From: JAAYZK01 sp964535025 | GTDB taxonomy: Bacteria > Planctomycetota > Phycisphaerae > SM23-33 > FEN-1343 | Reading direction: 5' to 3' | Assembly (NCBI GenBank): GCA_964535025.1 | Contig: CAZHRW010000120.1 | Coordinates: forward strand, 1-20,455 | DNA length: 20,455 nucleotides | Shown: positions 13,555-20,455 of the stretch, one piece after another | Layout: each line of letters begins with the position of its first letter | Position numbering within the stretch: the stretch's first letter is position 1 | The notes under the pieces: model-generated | The model's database searches: none | What the model saw: only the letters and a program-made list of their open reading frames with translations | What the model was told of the DNA's origin: nothing | Position numbers and translations under genes: made by a program

Positions 13555-14608
13555 CCTGGCGGGTCCCTTTCATCACGGTGGCGGTCGGGTCGGTCGGCTG
13601 GGCCTCGGCGTAGCCGGGGCACTCCCAGCAGGCGGCCCAGTGGCCGGGCTTCACCTCGCGCAGTTCGGGCTCTTCCGTGCGGCAGCGCGGCTTGTCGCGG
13701 CCGACGGGGCAGCGCGGGTGGAACTTGCAGCCGGTGGGGAAGTGCAGCGGATTGGGCACGATCCCCTCGATCGTCTCCAGGCGGCCGTGCGTACGGCCGA
13801 GGCGGGGCAGCGAGCGGAACAGCCCCTGCGTATAGGGGTGCAGCGGGTCGTGGAACAGCGGGCCGACCGCGGCCTGCTCGACCATCCGCCCGGCGTACAT
13901 CACGCCGACCGCGTCGGCCGAGGCGGCCACGACGCCGAGATCGTGGGTGATCAGCAGGATGCTCAAGTGAGCCGAGGCCCGCAGCTCGTCGAGCAGGTCG
14001 AGGATCTGCGCCTGGATGGTCACGTCCAGGGCGGTGGTCGGTTCGTCGGCGATCAGCAGCTTGGGGTTGCAGGAGATGGCCATGGCGATCATCACCCGCT
14101 GGCGCATCCCGCCGGACAACTGGTGGGGGTACTCCCGCGCCCGCTGGGCCGGCTCGGGGATGCCGACCCGCCGGAGCATCTCGACCGCCAGGTCCCACGC
14201 CCGGCGCGCGCCGAAGCCCTGGTGGAGCCGGATCGCCTCGACGATCTGGCTGCCGACGGTGTAGACCGGGTTCAGCGAGGTCATCGGCTCCTGGAAGATC
14301 ATAGCCACGTCCTTGCCGCGGACCCGCTGCATCTGCTTTTCGCTCAGCGTCAGCAGCTCCCGCTCGGCCAGGGCGATCCGCCCGTCGGTGATCTCGCCGG
14401 GCGGGATGGGGATCAGCCGCAGGATGCTCAGCGCCGTGACCGACTTGCCGCACCCGCTCTCGCCGACCAGGGCGAAGGTCTGGCCCGGCTCGATGCGGAA
14501 GCTCACGTCGTCGACGGCCTGGACGGTGCCCTCGTCGGTGTTGAAGCGGGTGCGCAGGCCCCGCACCAGGACCCTGGGGCCGTCGGGATGTCGTGGGGTG
14601 TCGGTCAT
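13544..14608 (-). CDS. oppD: Peptide ABC importer ATP-binding protein, OppD/DppD type
   Basis: This 354-residue ATPase is the partner of OppF. It has Walker A GESGCGKS (49-56), Q-loop Q106, signature LSGGMRQRVMIAMA (164-177), Walker B LLIADE (184-189) and switch H222. The C-terminal extension CKFHPRCPVGRDKPRC (294-309) matches the four-Cys pattern of OppD/DppD. The LSGGM form of the signature and the ending are typical of the D subunit. I chose ATG 14608, four bases after the oppC stop and preceded by GGGTAG. An in-frame ATG at 14623 would add five residues and overlap oppC by 11 bp. The end overlaps oppF by 11 bp, so the two are translationally coupled and made in equal amounts. Confidence 0.93.
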   Translation of the reverse strand: MTDTPRHPDGPRVLVRGLRTRFNTDEGTVQAVDDVSFRIEPGQTFALVGESGCGKSVTALSILRLIPIPPGEITDGRIALAERELLTLSEKQMQRVRGKDVAMIFQEPMTSLNPVYTVGSQIVEAIRLHQGFGARRAWDLAVEMLRRVGIPEPAQRAREYPHQLSGGMRQRVMIAMAISCNPKLLIADEPTTALDVTIQAQILDLLDELRASAHLSILLITHDLGVVAASADAVGVMYAGRMVEQAAVGPLFHDPLHPYTQGLFRSLPRLGRTHGRLETIEGIVPNPLHFPTGCKFHPRCPVGRDKPRCRTEEPELREVKPGHWAACWECPGYAEAQPTDPTATVMKGTRQDDR

Positions 14609-14612
14609 CGCG

Positions 14613-15581
14613 CTACCCGGCATTGCGAAGCTTGGGGTCCAGGGCGTCGCGGAGGCGATCGCCGAAGATACTCAGGGCCAGCACCAGCACGAACATCGCC
14701 ACCACCGCCGCGGTCAGTTCCCACCAGCGGCCCACCATCAGGTCCATACGGGCCGCATTGATCATGGTGCCCCAACTGGGGGTGCCCACCGCCACGCCGA
14801 TGCCCAGGTAGCTGAGGATCACCTCGGCGCTGACGGCCCCGACGAAGCCCAGGGAGAACTGGATGATCGCCAGGTGCAGGACGTTGGGCACCACGTGGCG
14901 CAGGAGAATCGCCCCGCGCCGCACGCCCACCGCCCGGGCGGCCGTGACGTAGTCCAGCTCGCGGATCTTCATCACCTCCGCGCGGACCAGGCGGCACATG
15001 CCGACCCAACTGATCACGCCCAGGGCGATGTAGATCCCGTGGATGCCCGTCAGGTCCAGCCCCGCCACGCTGACGTCCTTGAAGGCGTACTTCATCGCGA
15101 TCAGCAGGATGATGCCCGGGATGCTCGACAGCGTCGTGTACAACCAGACGATCATATCATCCACCCGGCGGCCGAAATAGCCGGCAATCGCCCCCAGCAG
15201 CGTCCCCAGGGGCACGGCGATCACGTTGGCCATCAGGCCGACCGTCAGCGAGACCTTCGCGCCCATGACCGTCTTGACCAGCACGCTGCGGCCGGCCCAG
15301 TCGGTCCCCAGCCACAGCCGCCACGACTCGGCCGACGGCGGGTGGTTGGCGCGGTCGTAGTCGGTCATCTCCGAGAACGTCGGGACGTGCGGCGACCGGG
15401 CCGCGACCACCTCGTAGGCGGCGACCGCCAGGCTTATCGCCACGTACAGCACGATCACCGCCAGGGCCAGCATCGCGCCGCGATCGCGCCGCAGCCGCCG
15501 CCAGGCGTCGGCCCAGAGACTCCGGCCCGTCCGCGGACGGCTGTCGGGGGCGGCGTCGGGTTGTGGGGTTGCGTCGCTCAT
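14613..15581 (-). CDS. oppC: Peptide ABC importer permease, OppC/DppC type
   Basis: This 322-residue membrane protein is the second permease of the importer. A hydrophilic cytoplasmic N-terminus (1-36) with a run of Pro/Ala/Asp is followed by TM1 at about 37-58 and a periplasmic loop. Then comes the ABC-2-type binding-protein-dependent permease domain (about 100-310), with hydrophobic segments near 110-134, 145-163, 180-196, 232-262 and 288-306. The EAA-type loop that contacts the ATPases is at about 212-233 (TAARAVGVRRGAILLRHVVP). The N-terminal segment WLGTDWAGRSVLVKTVMGAKVS is the usual OppC entry motif (here about 90-111, with the D-x-x-GR-S core). It starts 5 bp after the oppB stop. Upstream in-frame codons to 16340 lie antisense-like within oppB and are excluded. 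Transported peptide is unknown. Confidence 0.94.
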   Translation of the reverse strand: MSDATPQPDAAPDSRPRTGRSLWADAWRRLRRDRGAMLALAVIVLYVAISLAVAAYEVVAARSPHVPTFSEMTDYDRANHPPSAESWRLWLGTDWAGRSVLVKTVMGAKVSLTVGLMANVIAVPLGTLLGAIAGYFGRRVDDMIVWLYTTLSSIPGIILLIAMKYAFKDVSVAGLDLTGIHGIYIALGVISWVGMCRLVRAEVMKIRELDYVTAARAVGVRRGAILLRHVVPNVLHLAIIQFSLGFVGAVSAEVILSYLGIGVAVGTPSWGTMINAARMDLMVGRWWELTAAVVAMFVLVLALSIFGDRLRDALDPKLRNAG

Positions 15582-15586
15582 CGTTC

Positions 15587-16903
15587 TCACTTCAGGCGGA
15601 CACGCGGGTCGAACACCGCGTAGCTCAGGTCCGTCACCAGCAGGCCCACCGTGTAAATCAGCGCCGTCAGGAACACCAGGCCGTTGAGGATCGGCTCGTC
15701 GCGCCCGTTGATGCTGGTCAGCAGCAGGTCGCCCAGGCCCGGAATGCCGAAGTAGGTCTCCGCCAGCAGGTTGCCCATCATCAGAAACGGCAGCGCCAGC
15801 ACCAGGTTCGTCAGGATCGGCAGCATGCAGTTGCGCAGCACGTGGTGGAACAGCACCGACGGCAGCGCCACGCCCTTGGCCCGGGCCGTGCGGACGTAGT
15901 CCCGGCCGACCTCGTCGAGGATCACCGTCCGGTAGAACCGCACCGATGCGCCCAGCCCGGCGACCACGGTGATCATGATCGGCACGTAGATGTTGCTGCG
16001 ATGGAACAGCCCGTAGGCGTACGACGGGGCGATGGTGAACATCAGCCACTGGCCATAGATCATGAACGCCAGGTACGGCACGCACATGCCCAGCACGCTG
16101 AGCAGCACGCCCGTCCGGTCCACCAGGCTGCCGCGATAGTACGCCACGACGCACGCGATCACCATCGCCAGCACCCAGCCGATCGCCAGGGACGGCACGG
16201 TGATCGCCAGCGAGTTGGGGGCGCGCTCGGTGATGATCTCCGTCAGCCGCTCGTGGGTCACCAGGCTGCGGGCCTGGAACGTGACCGACTTGGCCAGGTG
16301 GTCGACGAACTGCGAGGCGAACAGCTCGCGCCACCGCCACGAGCGGATCCCCGCCGTGACGCGGCCGCCGTTGTCGGGGTGCGCGACGATCGCCTCGGCC
16401 AGGTCGCCGACGGTGCGGAGGTCGCTGAAATCGACCAAGAACGGCTCGCCCGCCGACGGCGCCACCCGCATCACCGCCGGCCCCTCGCCCCCCGCGCCCG
16501 CCGTCAGGGCCGTCAGGGGCTCGTCGGCGGCCAGACCGAGGATATAGCGCCCGGCGAGCTGGTCGGTCGCATCGTCGTCGTCGAGACTCACCGGGACCAG
16601 CGCCACCGCGTCGACCGGGCCGGCGGCCGCGTCGTCCGCGGCGTCGGCGTCGGCGGCCCAGAAGGGCTTGTCCCCGTCGCTGTGGTCGGTCAGCACGAAC
16701 CGGTCGTGCACGTTCACCAGCAGCGGGCGGTCGTAGCCGTACCGCTGCCGCCAGTCGGCCTTCTGGCTCTCGGTCGCCCGCACGCCCAGGTGGGCGGCGG
16801 CGATGTCGCCGGCGACGGCGCGGAACAGGGCGAACGTCACGATCATCACGCCGAGGATCGTCACCACCGCCTGGGCCAGGCGCCGCAGGATGAACGCGCC
16901 CAT
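15587..16903 (-). CDS. oppB: Peptide ABC importer permease, OppB/DppB type, with a large extracytoplasmic insertion
   Basis: This is a 438-residue permease; the usual OppB/DppB length is a little over 300. TM1 is at about 7-30 with the family start FILRRLAQAVVTILGV. The normal segment follows to about residue 62 (RQRYGYDRPLLVN). A stretch at about 64-188 then has no counterpart in ordinary OppB and includes an Asp/Ala-rich part (81-117) and a short alpha/beta-looking part (143-180). The standard fold resumes at about 190, with membrane helices near 233-255, 264-290, 306-322, 363-383 and 408-430. The EAA-type loop is YVRTARAKGVALPSVLFHHV (about 336-355). The extra part should lie on the outer face next to the substrate-binding protein. 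It starts one base after the binding-protein stop. Confidence 0.94.
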   Translation of the reverse strand: MGAFILRRLAQAVVTILGVMIVTFALFRAVAGDIAAAHLGVRATESQKADWRQRYGYDRPLLVNVHDRFVLTDHSDGDKPFWAADADAADDAAAGPVDAVALVPVSLDDDDATDQLAGRYILGLAADEPLTALTAGAGGEGPAVMRVAPSAGEPFLVDFSDLRTVGDLAEAIVAHPDNGGRVTAGIRSWRWRELFASQFVDHLAKSVTFQARSLVTHERLTEIITERAPNSLAITVPSLAIGWVLAMVIACVVAYYRGSLVDRTGVLLSVLGMCVPYLAFMIYGQWLMFTIAPSYAYGLFHRSNIYVPIMITVVAGLGASVRFYRTVILDEVGRDYVRTARAKGVALPSVLFHHVLRNCMLPILTNLVLALPFLMMGNLLAETYFGIPGLGDLLLTSINGRDEPILNGLVFLTALIYTVGLLVTDLSYAVFDPRVRLK

Positions 16904-16904
16904 G

Positions 16905-18812
16905 CTAGCGCCCCCCCGCCCGCCGCCGCGCGTCGGTGTCGATCCGCATGTACCGCGTGTTGCCGTAGCCGATCGGGTGGGGCTTGTAGTTCTTGACCCA
17001 GTCGTTGATGAGCACGAAGCTCACCGGCTCGTGCAGTAGCAGGACGGGGCAGTCCTCGTTGAGGATGCGAAGCATCTTGACGTACAGCGCGGTCCGCTCG
17101 TCCGACGGTTCCATCACCGCCGCCTGCTGGTACAGGGCGTCGAAGGCCGGGTTGCTGTAGCGGGTGGTGTTGGTGCCCTTGGCGATGTTGGGCCCGTAGT
17201 AGTTCTGGAGGAAGTTCTCCGGGTCGGGGTAGTCGGCGTGCCAGCCCATCATGTACAGTTGCACCTGCCCGTTGTCGACCTTCTGCTGGAGGGTCGGCCA
17301 GTCGTTCATCTCGACCTCGAGCGTGATGCCGATGCGGGCGAACTGCTCCTTGGCGAACTCGGCCATGCGGCGGGCCGACTCGTCGGTGCTGCCGGTATCG
17401 AGCGTCAGCGGCGGGATCGGCGCGCCGGGGCCGATCACGCCGGCGGCTTCGAGCTCGCGGCGGGCGTCGGCGAGCTTGGCGCGGGCCGCGTCGGGATCGA
17501 AGCGGGCGTACGGGCTCGGCCCGGCCTGGCGGTAGCCCTCGAAGCTGCTGGGCACCATGGTGACCGCCCGCCGCCCGCGGCCGTTCATCAGCAGGCTGAT
17601 ATGGCTCTCGACGTCGTAGGCCAGCAGCAGCGCCTGGCGGAGCGACTTGCTCGACCCGAGCACCGGGTCGCGCAGGTTGACCCCGTACCAGTAGACCGCC
17701 GGGTAGCCTTCCATCTTCACCAGCCGGATGCCCCGCCGGCGCCACTGGTCGGTCAGCTCCTGCGAGGGCGTGATCACCGAGTCGTAGATGTCGCGGGGGA
17801 TGCCCGAGGTGTCGCTGAGCTGTTCGCGGAACATCATCCACGCGGGGTTGTCCTCGCCGACGTAGGTCAGGTACTGCACGTCGATGAACGGCACGCGCCG
17901 GCCGGCGTCGTCGAGCAGCCCGGCGGCGCGGTCGCCCGGGGCGCCCTCGGCGGGGTAGTGCTGCTCGCGGAAGTCGGGGTTGCGTTCGAGCACGATCCGC
18001 CCGCCCCGCAGCCATTCGGTGAGGATGTAGGGGCCGGTCGAGACGATCGCCTCGTGGTTGCGGATCTCGGCCGTGCGCTGCGCCATCGGGATCGGCTCGC
18101 GCCCGCCGTCGCCGTCGTCCTGGCTGGCCAGGTGGTAGTCGATCAGCTCGCGGGGGATGGGGGCGTACGAGGCCATCGCCAGCACGTAGCGCAACTGCGG
18201 GAACGGCGTGGTCAGGCGGATCCGCAGCGTCCGATCGTCGACGGCCTCGACGCCGGCGATGGACAGATCGTCGTAGCGGCCAAAGTCGCCCGCCGGGTAC
18301 CAGCGGGTCGCGTCGCGGTAGTCGTCCAGGCCCTCGATCTTGCCGGCGATCAGCGTCAGGGCCAGCCGCGAGTTCACGTGGAAATCGGCGATCCGCTTGA
18401 ACGCCAGGACGAAGTCCCGGGCCTCCACCGGCCGCGTCTTCGCCCGTCCGTCGGCCTCGACGCCGAAGCACGGGTTGCGCGCGTAGAGGACATCGTCGCG
18501 GAGGCGGATGGTGTAGGTCAGGCCGTCCTCGCTGACCTCGGGCATCGCCGCGGCCAACTGGGGCACGACGGTGACGGGCCGCTTGAGATAGTGGTAGGTG
18601 TAAAGCCCTTCGTAGAAGTTGCCCTGCAGCGACGCCGACGACGTATCTCCGGCTGTCGCCGGGTCGATCGACCGGATCTTCGAGGTGTAGACATCATAGC
18701 GGACCATCTTGCCGGCGAACCGATCGCGCTGGGGCTTGTCCAGCAGGGCGAACGGCGACAGCGCCATGGCCGTCACCGCGCCCAGGGCAACCAGGACGAA
18801 GGCCTTATGCAT
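16905..18812 (-). CDS. Extracellular solute-binding protein, family 5 (peptide/nickel type)
   Basis: This is a 635-residue substrate-binding protein of the OppA/DppA class (SBP family 5). It is the first gene of the operon. The N-terminus has a signal-like helix (about 3-24, AFVLVALGAVTAMALSPFAL) with no lipobox Cys, so it may be secreted or held by an uncleaved anchor. The class signature region is near residues 60-110 (SLQGNFYEGLYTYHYLKRPV, then QLAAAMPEVSEDGLTYTIRL). The C-terminal domain includes MGWHADYPDPENFLQNYYGP (about 522-541), the usual hinge-side segment. AGAGGTGA lies 4 bp before ATG 18812. I see no convincing promoter in the 282 bp upstream, so it may be read from the gene at 19095. 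The natural ligand is unknown; a peptide is most likely. Confidence 0.93.
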   Translation of the reverse strand: MHKAFVLVALGAVTAMALSPFALLDKPQRDRFAGKMVRYDVYTSKIRSIDPATAGDTSSASLQGNFYEGLYTYHYLKRPVTVVPQLAAAMPEVSEDGLTYTIRLRDDVLYARNPCFGVEADGRAKTRPVEARDFVLAFKRIADFHVNSRLALTLIAGKIEGLDDYRDATRWYPAGDFGRYDDLSIAGVEAVDDRTLRIRLTTPFPQLRYVLAMASYAPIPRELIDYHLASQDDGDGGREPIPMAQRTAEIRNHEAIVSTGPYILTEWLRGGRIVLERNPDFREQHYPAEGAPGDRAAGLLDDAGRRVPFIDVQYLTYVGEDNPAWMMFREQLSDTSGIPRDIYDSVITPSQELTDQWRRRGIRLVKMEGYPAVYWYGVNLRDPVLGSSKSLRQALLLAYDVESHISLLMNGRGRRAVTMVPSSFEGYRQAGPSPYARFDPDAARAKLADARRELEAAGVIGPGAPIPPLTLDTGSTDESARRMAEFAKEQFARIGITLEVEMNDWPTLQQKVDNGQVQLYMMGWHADYPDPENFLQNYYGPNIAKGTNTTRYSNPAFDALYQQAAVMEPSDERTALYVKMLRILNEDCPVLLLHEPVSFVLINDWVKNYKPHPIGYGNTRYMRIDTDARRRAGGR

Positions 18813-19094
18813 AAGTCACCTCTACGTCTTCACATCGGTCGATTCACCGGGCCGGTCCAGCACATCGGGTCACCGGCGTCGCCGCCGTCACACCGTCCTG
18901 TCCGTGCAAGTAACGGCGACGCCCACCGAAACACTACGAGCCGTCAGCCCGCGTGGATCGGATCGAACCGGACAACCCCGCCGACGGCCGCGGCGTCCGT
19001 CGGTCCATCGGCGGCGCCATCCCGGCGCGCACAGGCATTTCAGCCGGACGTGCGAAAAAGAAATCGACGACCCGTTCGCCGCGAAGACGGCTTG
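18813..19094. other. Intergenic region without a recognised gene
   Basis: These 282 bp separate the HEAT-like gene from the solute-binding-protein gene, both on the - strand. I see no supported ORF, RNA gene, terminator or clear promoter. The open frames crossing it are shadows of neighbouring genes. Confidence 0.5.
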
Positions 19095-20225
19095 TCACTC
19101 CCGGCCGGCCGTCTCGGTCGAGCGGGGCAGCAGCATCGGCTGGGGGATGCCCAGTTTCTGCAGGTCGCCCTCGGTGCCGGGGCCGCCGACCAGCTCGCGC
19201 ATGGCGGTGGCCGCGGCGCGGACGGCGTCGACGTCCCCGGGCGGCAGTTGCCGCGAGACGGCGCCCGAGCCCGAGCCGGTCAGGTTGCGGACCGCCCGCT
19301 CGCAGCGGACCAGGAGCATCACCACCGCGCCGGCCGGCTGTTCGAGGCGCTCGTTGCCCCGCGGGCTGACGACGATCGACAGCTCCTCGAACGCCGCGGC
19401 GGCGTTGCCGGCGACGTTGGCGATCGCCCCCAGCAGGGGCTTGCGGCCCTCGTCGTCCAGCGCCATGCCCATCGACGCCAGGGCGTCGACGCCGAACGTC
19501 GCCGCATCGGCCATCGCGGCGTCGCCGTCGCGGACCGCCTGGAGATGGGCGGCCAGCAGGTCGTTGATGATGATCCCGATCGCCCGGTCGCGGGCGGCGC
19601 TGATCGTCCGCGGGTTGACCGCGTCGGCGTCGAGCTCCGACAGGTCCAGCGCCTGGGCCAACACGCGGACCAGCGCCGGGTTGCGCGTCCGTTTGGCGAA
19701 GGCCTCGAGGGTCGCGAACATCTTCTCGCTGTCGGCCTCGCCCGCCGCCACCACCGCCGGGGCGATCCGGTCGAAGCCCTTCACGCCGTAGTAGTGCACC
19801 GCCGGGTTGGTCGGGTGGTCGAGCATCTTCGCCAGCAGCGGCGCCTGCGCCGGCCGCGCGATTTCGGCGACCACCGCCGCCGCGTTGACCTGCACGGCCG
19901 GCGGCCGGTCGGGATGGAGCGCCACCGGGACGAACAGCCGCTCGGTCGCGTCGGCGAAATACCGCACGAACCCCTCGCCGCCGCCGCTGTAGGCGCTGAT
20001 CATCGCCTGGCGGCAGGACTTGAGCACGGCGGGATCCGACGCCGCGTCGGTCATCCTCTCGGCGTACGACTCGACGAACTCGTCGACGGCCGCCTTCTGA
20101 GTGTCGGTCAACTCGCCGGTCGCCATCCGCGTTTCGTCGGGGATCACCGTCGTCTGGCCCGCGGCCGGCTGCGCCGCCAGCAGGGCGCCCGTCGTCGCAA
20201 GGATACACAACAGCCGCTTGGTCAT
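19095..20225 (-). CDS. Secreted HEAT-like helical repeat protein
   Basis: This is a 376-residue exported protein. Its signal peptide is residues 1-23 (RLLCILATTGALLAAQPAAG core, then QTT). The mature part is nearly all alpha-helical. A HEAT/armadillo-like unit is visible at about 108-165 (PPAVQVNAAAVVAEIARP, then LLAKMLDHPTNPAVHYYGVKG), and more helical pairs follow to about 330. HEAT repeats bind proteins; no enzyme motif is seen. I chose ATG 20225 because it gives a signal peptide and has GAGAAGGA upstream; a frame open to 20360 would add an Arg-rich stretch that lies over the promoter. A consensus promoter precedes it, with a leader of about 93 nt. It may be cotranscribed with the ABC operon 282 bp downstream, but nothing in its sequence links it to peptide uptake. 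Confidence 0.82.
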   Translation of the reverse strand: MTKRLLCILATTGALLAAQPAAGQTTVIPDETRMATGELTDTQKAAVDEFVESYAERMTDAASDPAVLKSCRQAMISAYSGGGEGFVRYFADATERLFVPVALHPDRPPAVQVNAAAVVAEIARPAQAPLLAKMLDHPTNPAVHYYGVKGFDRIAPAVVAAGEADSEKMFATLEAFAKRTRNPALVRVLAQALDLSELDADAVNPRTISAARDRAIGIIINDLLAAHLQAVRDGDAAMADAATFGVDALASMGMALDDEGRKPLLGAIANVAGNAAAAFEELSIVVSPRGNERLEQPAGAVVMLLVRCERAVRNLTGSGSGAVSRQLPPGDVDAVRAAATAMRELVGGPGTEGDLQKLGIPQPMLLPRSTETAGRE

Positions 20226-20257
20226 CAGTTTGCGTCCTTCTCTCGGGAGTCGCTCAG

Positions 20258-20300
20258 CACCTCGCCGGCGCCCCGCGCTCGCGCGCACGACACCTCGCCG
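20258..20300. repeat. Two 10-bp direct repeats in the leader of the HEAT-like gene
   Basis: CACCTCGCCG occurs at 20258-20267 and 20291-20300 on the + strand. Both copies are transcribed in the leader on the - strand as CGGCGAGGTG. In such GC-rich DNA this may be chance. Confidence 0.3.
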
Positions 20301-20324
20301 CCGCCGGCGATGCGGTATCCCCCG

Positions 20325-20354
20325 ATGGTAGCGGCCGGGGAACACGCCTGTCAA
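20325..20354 (-). promoter_or_regulatory. Sigma-70-type promoter of the HEAT-like gene
   Basis: On the - strand, TTGACA (20349-20354) is a perfect -35 box and TACCAT (20325-20330) a fair -10 box, with an 18-bp spacer. The start of transcription would be near 20318. Confidence 0.8.
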
Positions 20355-20455
20355 GGACATTGGCCCCGCCGCGAGCCGGTTGCGTTGTTGCGGAAGGCCT
20401 ATGGTTATTGGGCTCAGCGAGGGTGCTCCAGACGCCTTCCCCGCCAGGGAGCCTG

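Noticed and set aside
20226..20318. Cyclic-di-GMP-type riboswitch in the HEAT-gene leader, because of the string GGACGCAAA
   Set aside because: Only this short match is present; the other conserved part and the required stems were not found.
20361..20455. Start of another gene at the right edge
   Set aside because: No start with a ribosome site or open frame could be supported in these 95 bp.
1..20455. CRISPR array, insertion sequence, prophage or integron
   Set aside because: No regularly spaced repeats, transposase, integrase or terminal inverted repeats were seen; composition is even across the window.

Overview
This is a very GC-rich window of bacterial DNA. It most likely comes from a planctomycete, possibly of the Phycisphaerae type. 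Three things point there: a secreted protein whose haem-binding region resembles the planctomycete-type cytochrome c domains, a sigma factor with helix-turn-helix motifs in front of a sigma-70 core of a form known to me from planctomycetes, and a run of secreted or membrane proteins with no close match that I recognise. The lineage call is inference; there is no rRNA gene to settle it.

Region 1 (3-4790, + strand) is a tight operon. It encodes the C-terminal part of a von Willebrand A (VWA) protein, an ExbB/TolQ-like motor protein, two different ExbD/TolR-like proteins and an 825-residue secreted helical-repeat (TPR-like) protein. Gaps are only 1-23 bp. The likely product is a proton-driven envelope complex with periplasmic repeat and VWA partners; no TonB or TolA is visible. 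Region 2 (4806-4970) is a tRNA-Cys gene with its own strong sigma-70-type promoter.

Region 3 (5071-8590, +) holds three genes in a row: a secreted protein with a single CX4CH haem motif, a small membrane-anchored protein and a coiled-coil lipoprotein. Their joint role is unknown. Region 4 (8591-11535, +) is a sigma factor with an unusually structured 295-bp leader, followed at 22 bp by a membrane-anchored zinc metalloprotease-like protein.

Region 5 (11545-18812, - strand) is a peptide/nickel-type ABC importer operon in the order substrate-binding protein, permease B, permease C, ATPase D, ATPase F, followed by a PIG-L/LmbE-type deacetylase gene. The deacetylase has its own promoter, whose -35 box contains the oppF stop codon. 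Region 6 (19095-20354, -) is a secreted HEAT-like protein with a consensus promoter. The + and - halves of the window converge at 11536-11544.

No mobile element, CRISPR array, rRNA or phage gene was seen. The most unusual points are the sigma factor (altered -10-reading residues, shortened region 3, several HTH motifs, hairpin-rich leader), the VWA-ExbB-ExbD-ExbD-TPR operon, and the large extracytoplasmic insertion in the OppB-like permease.
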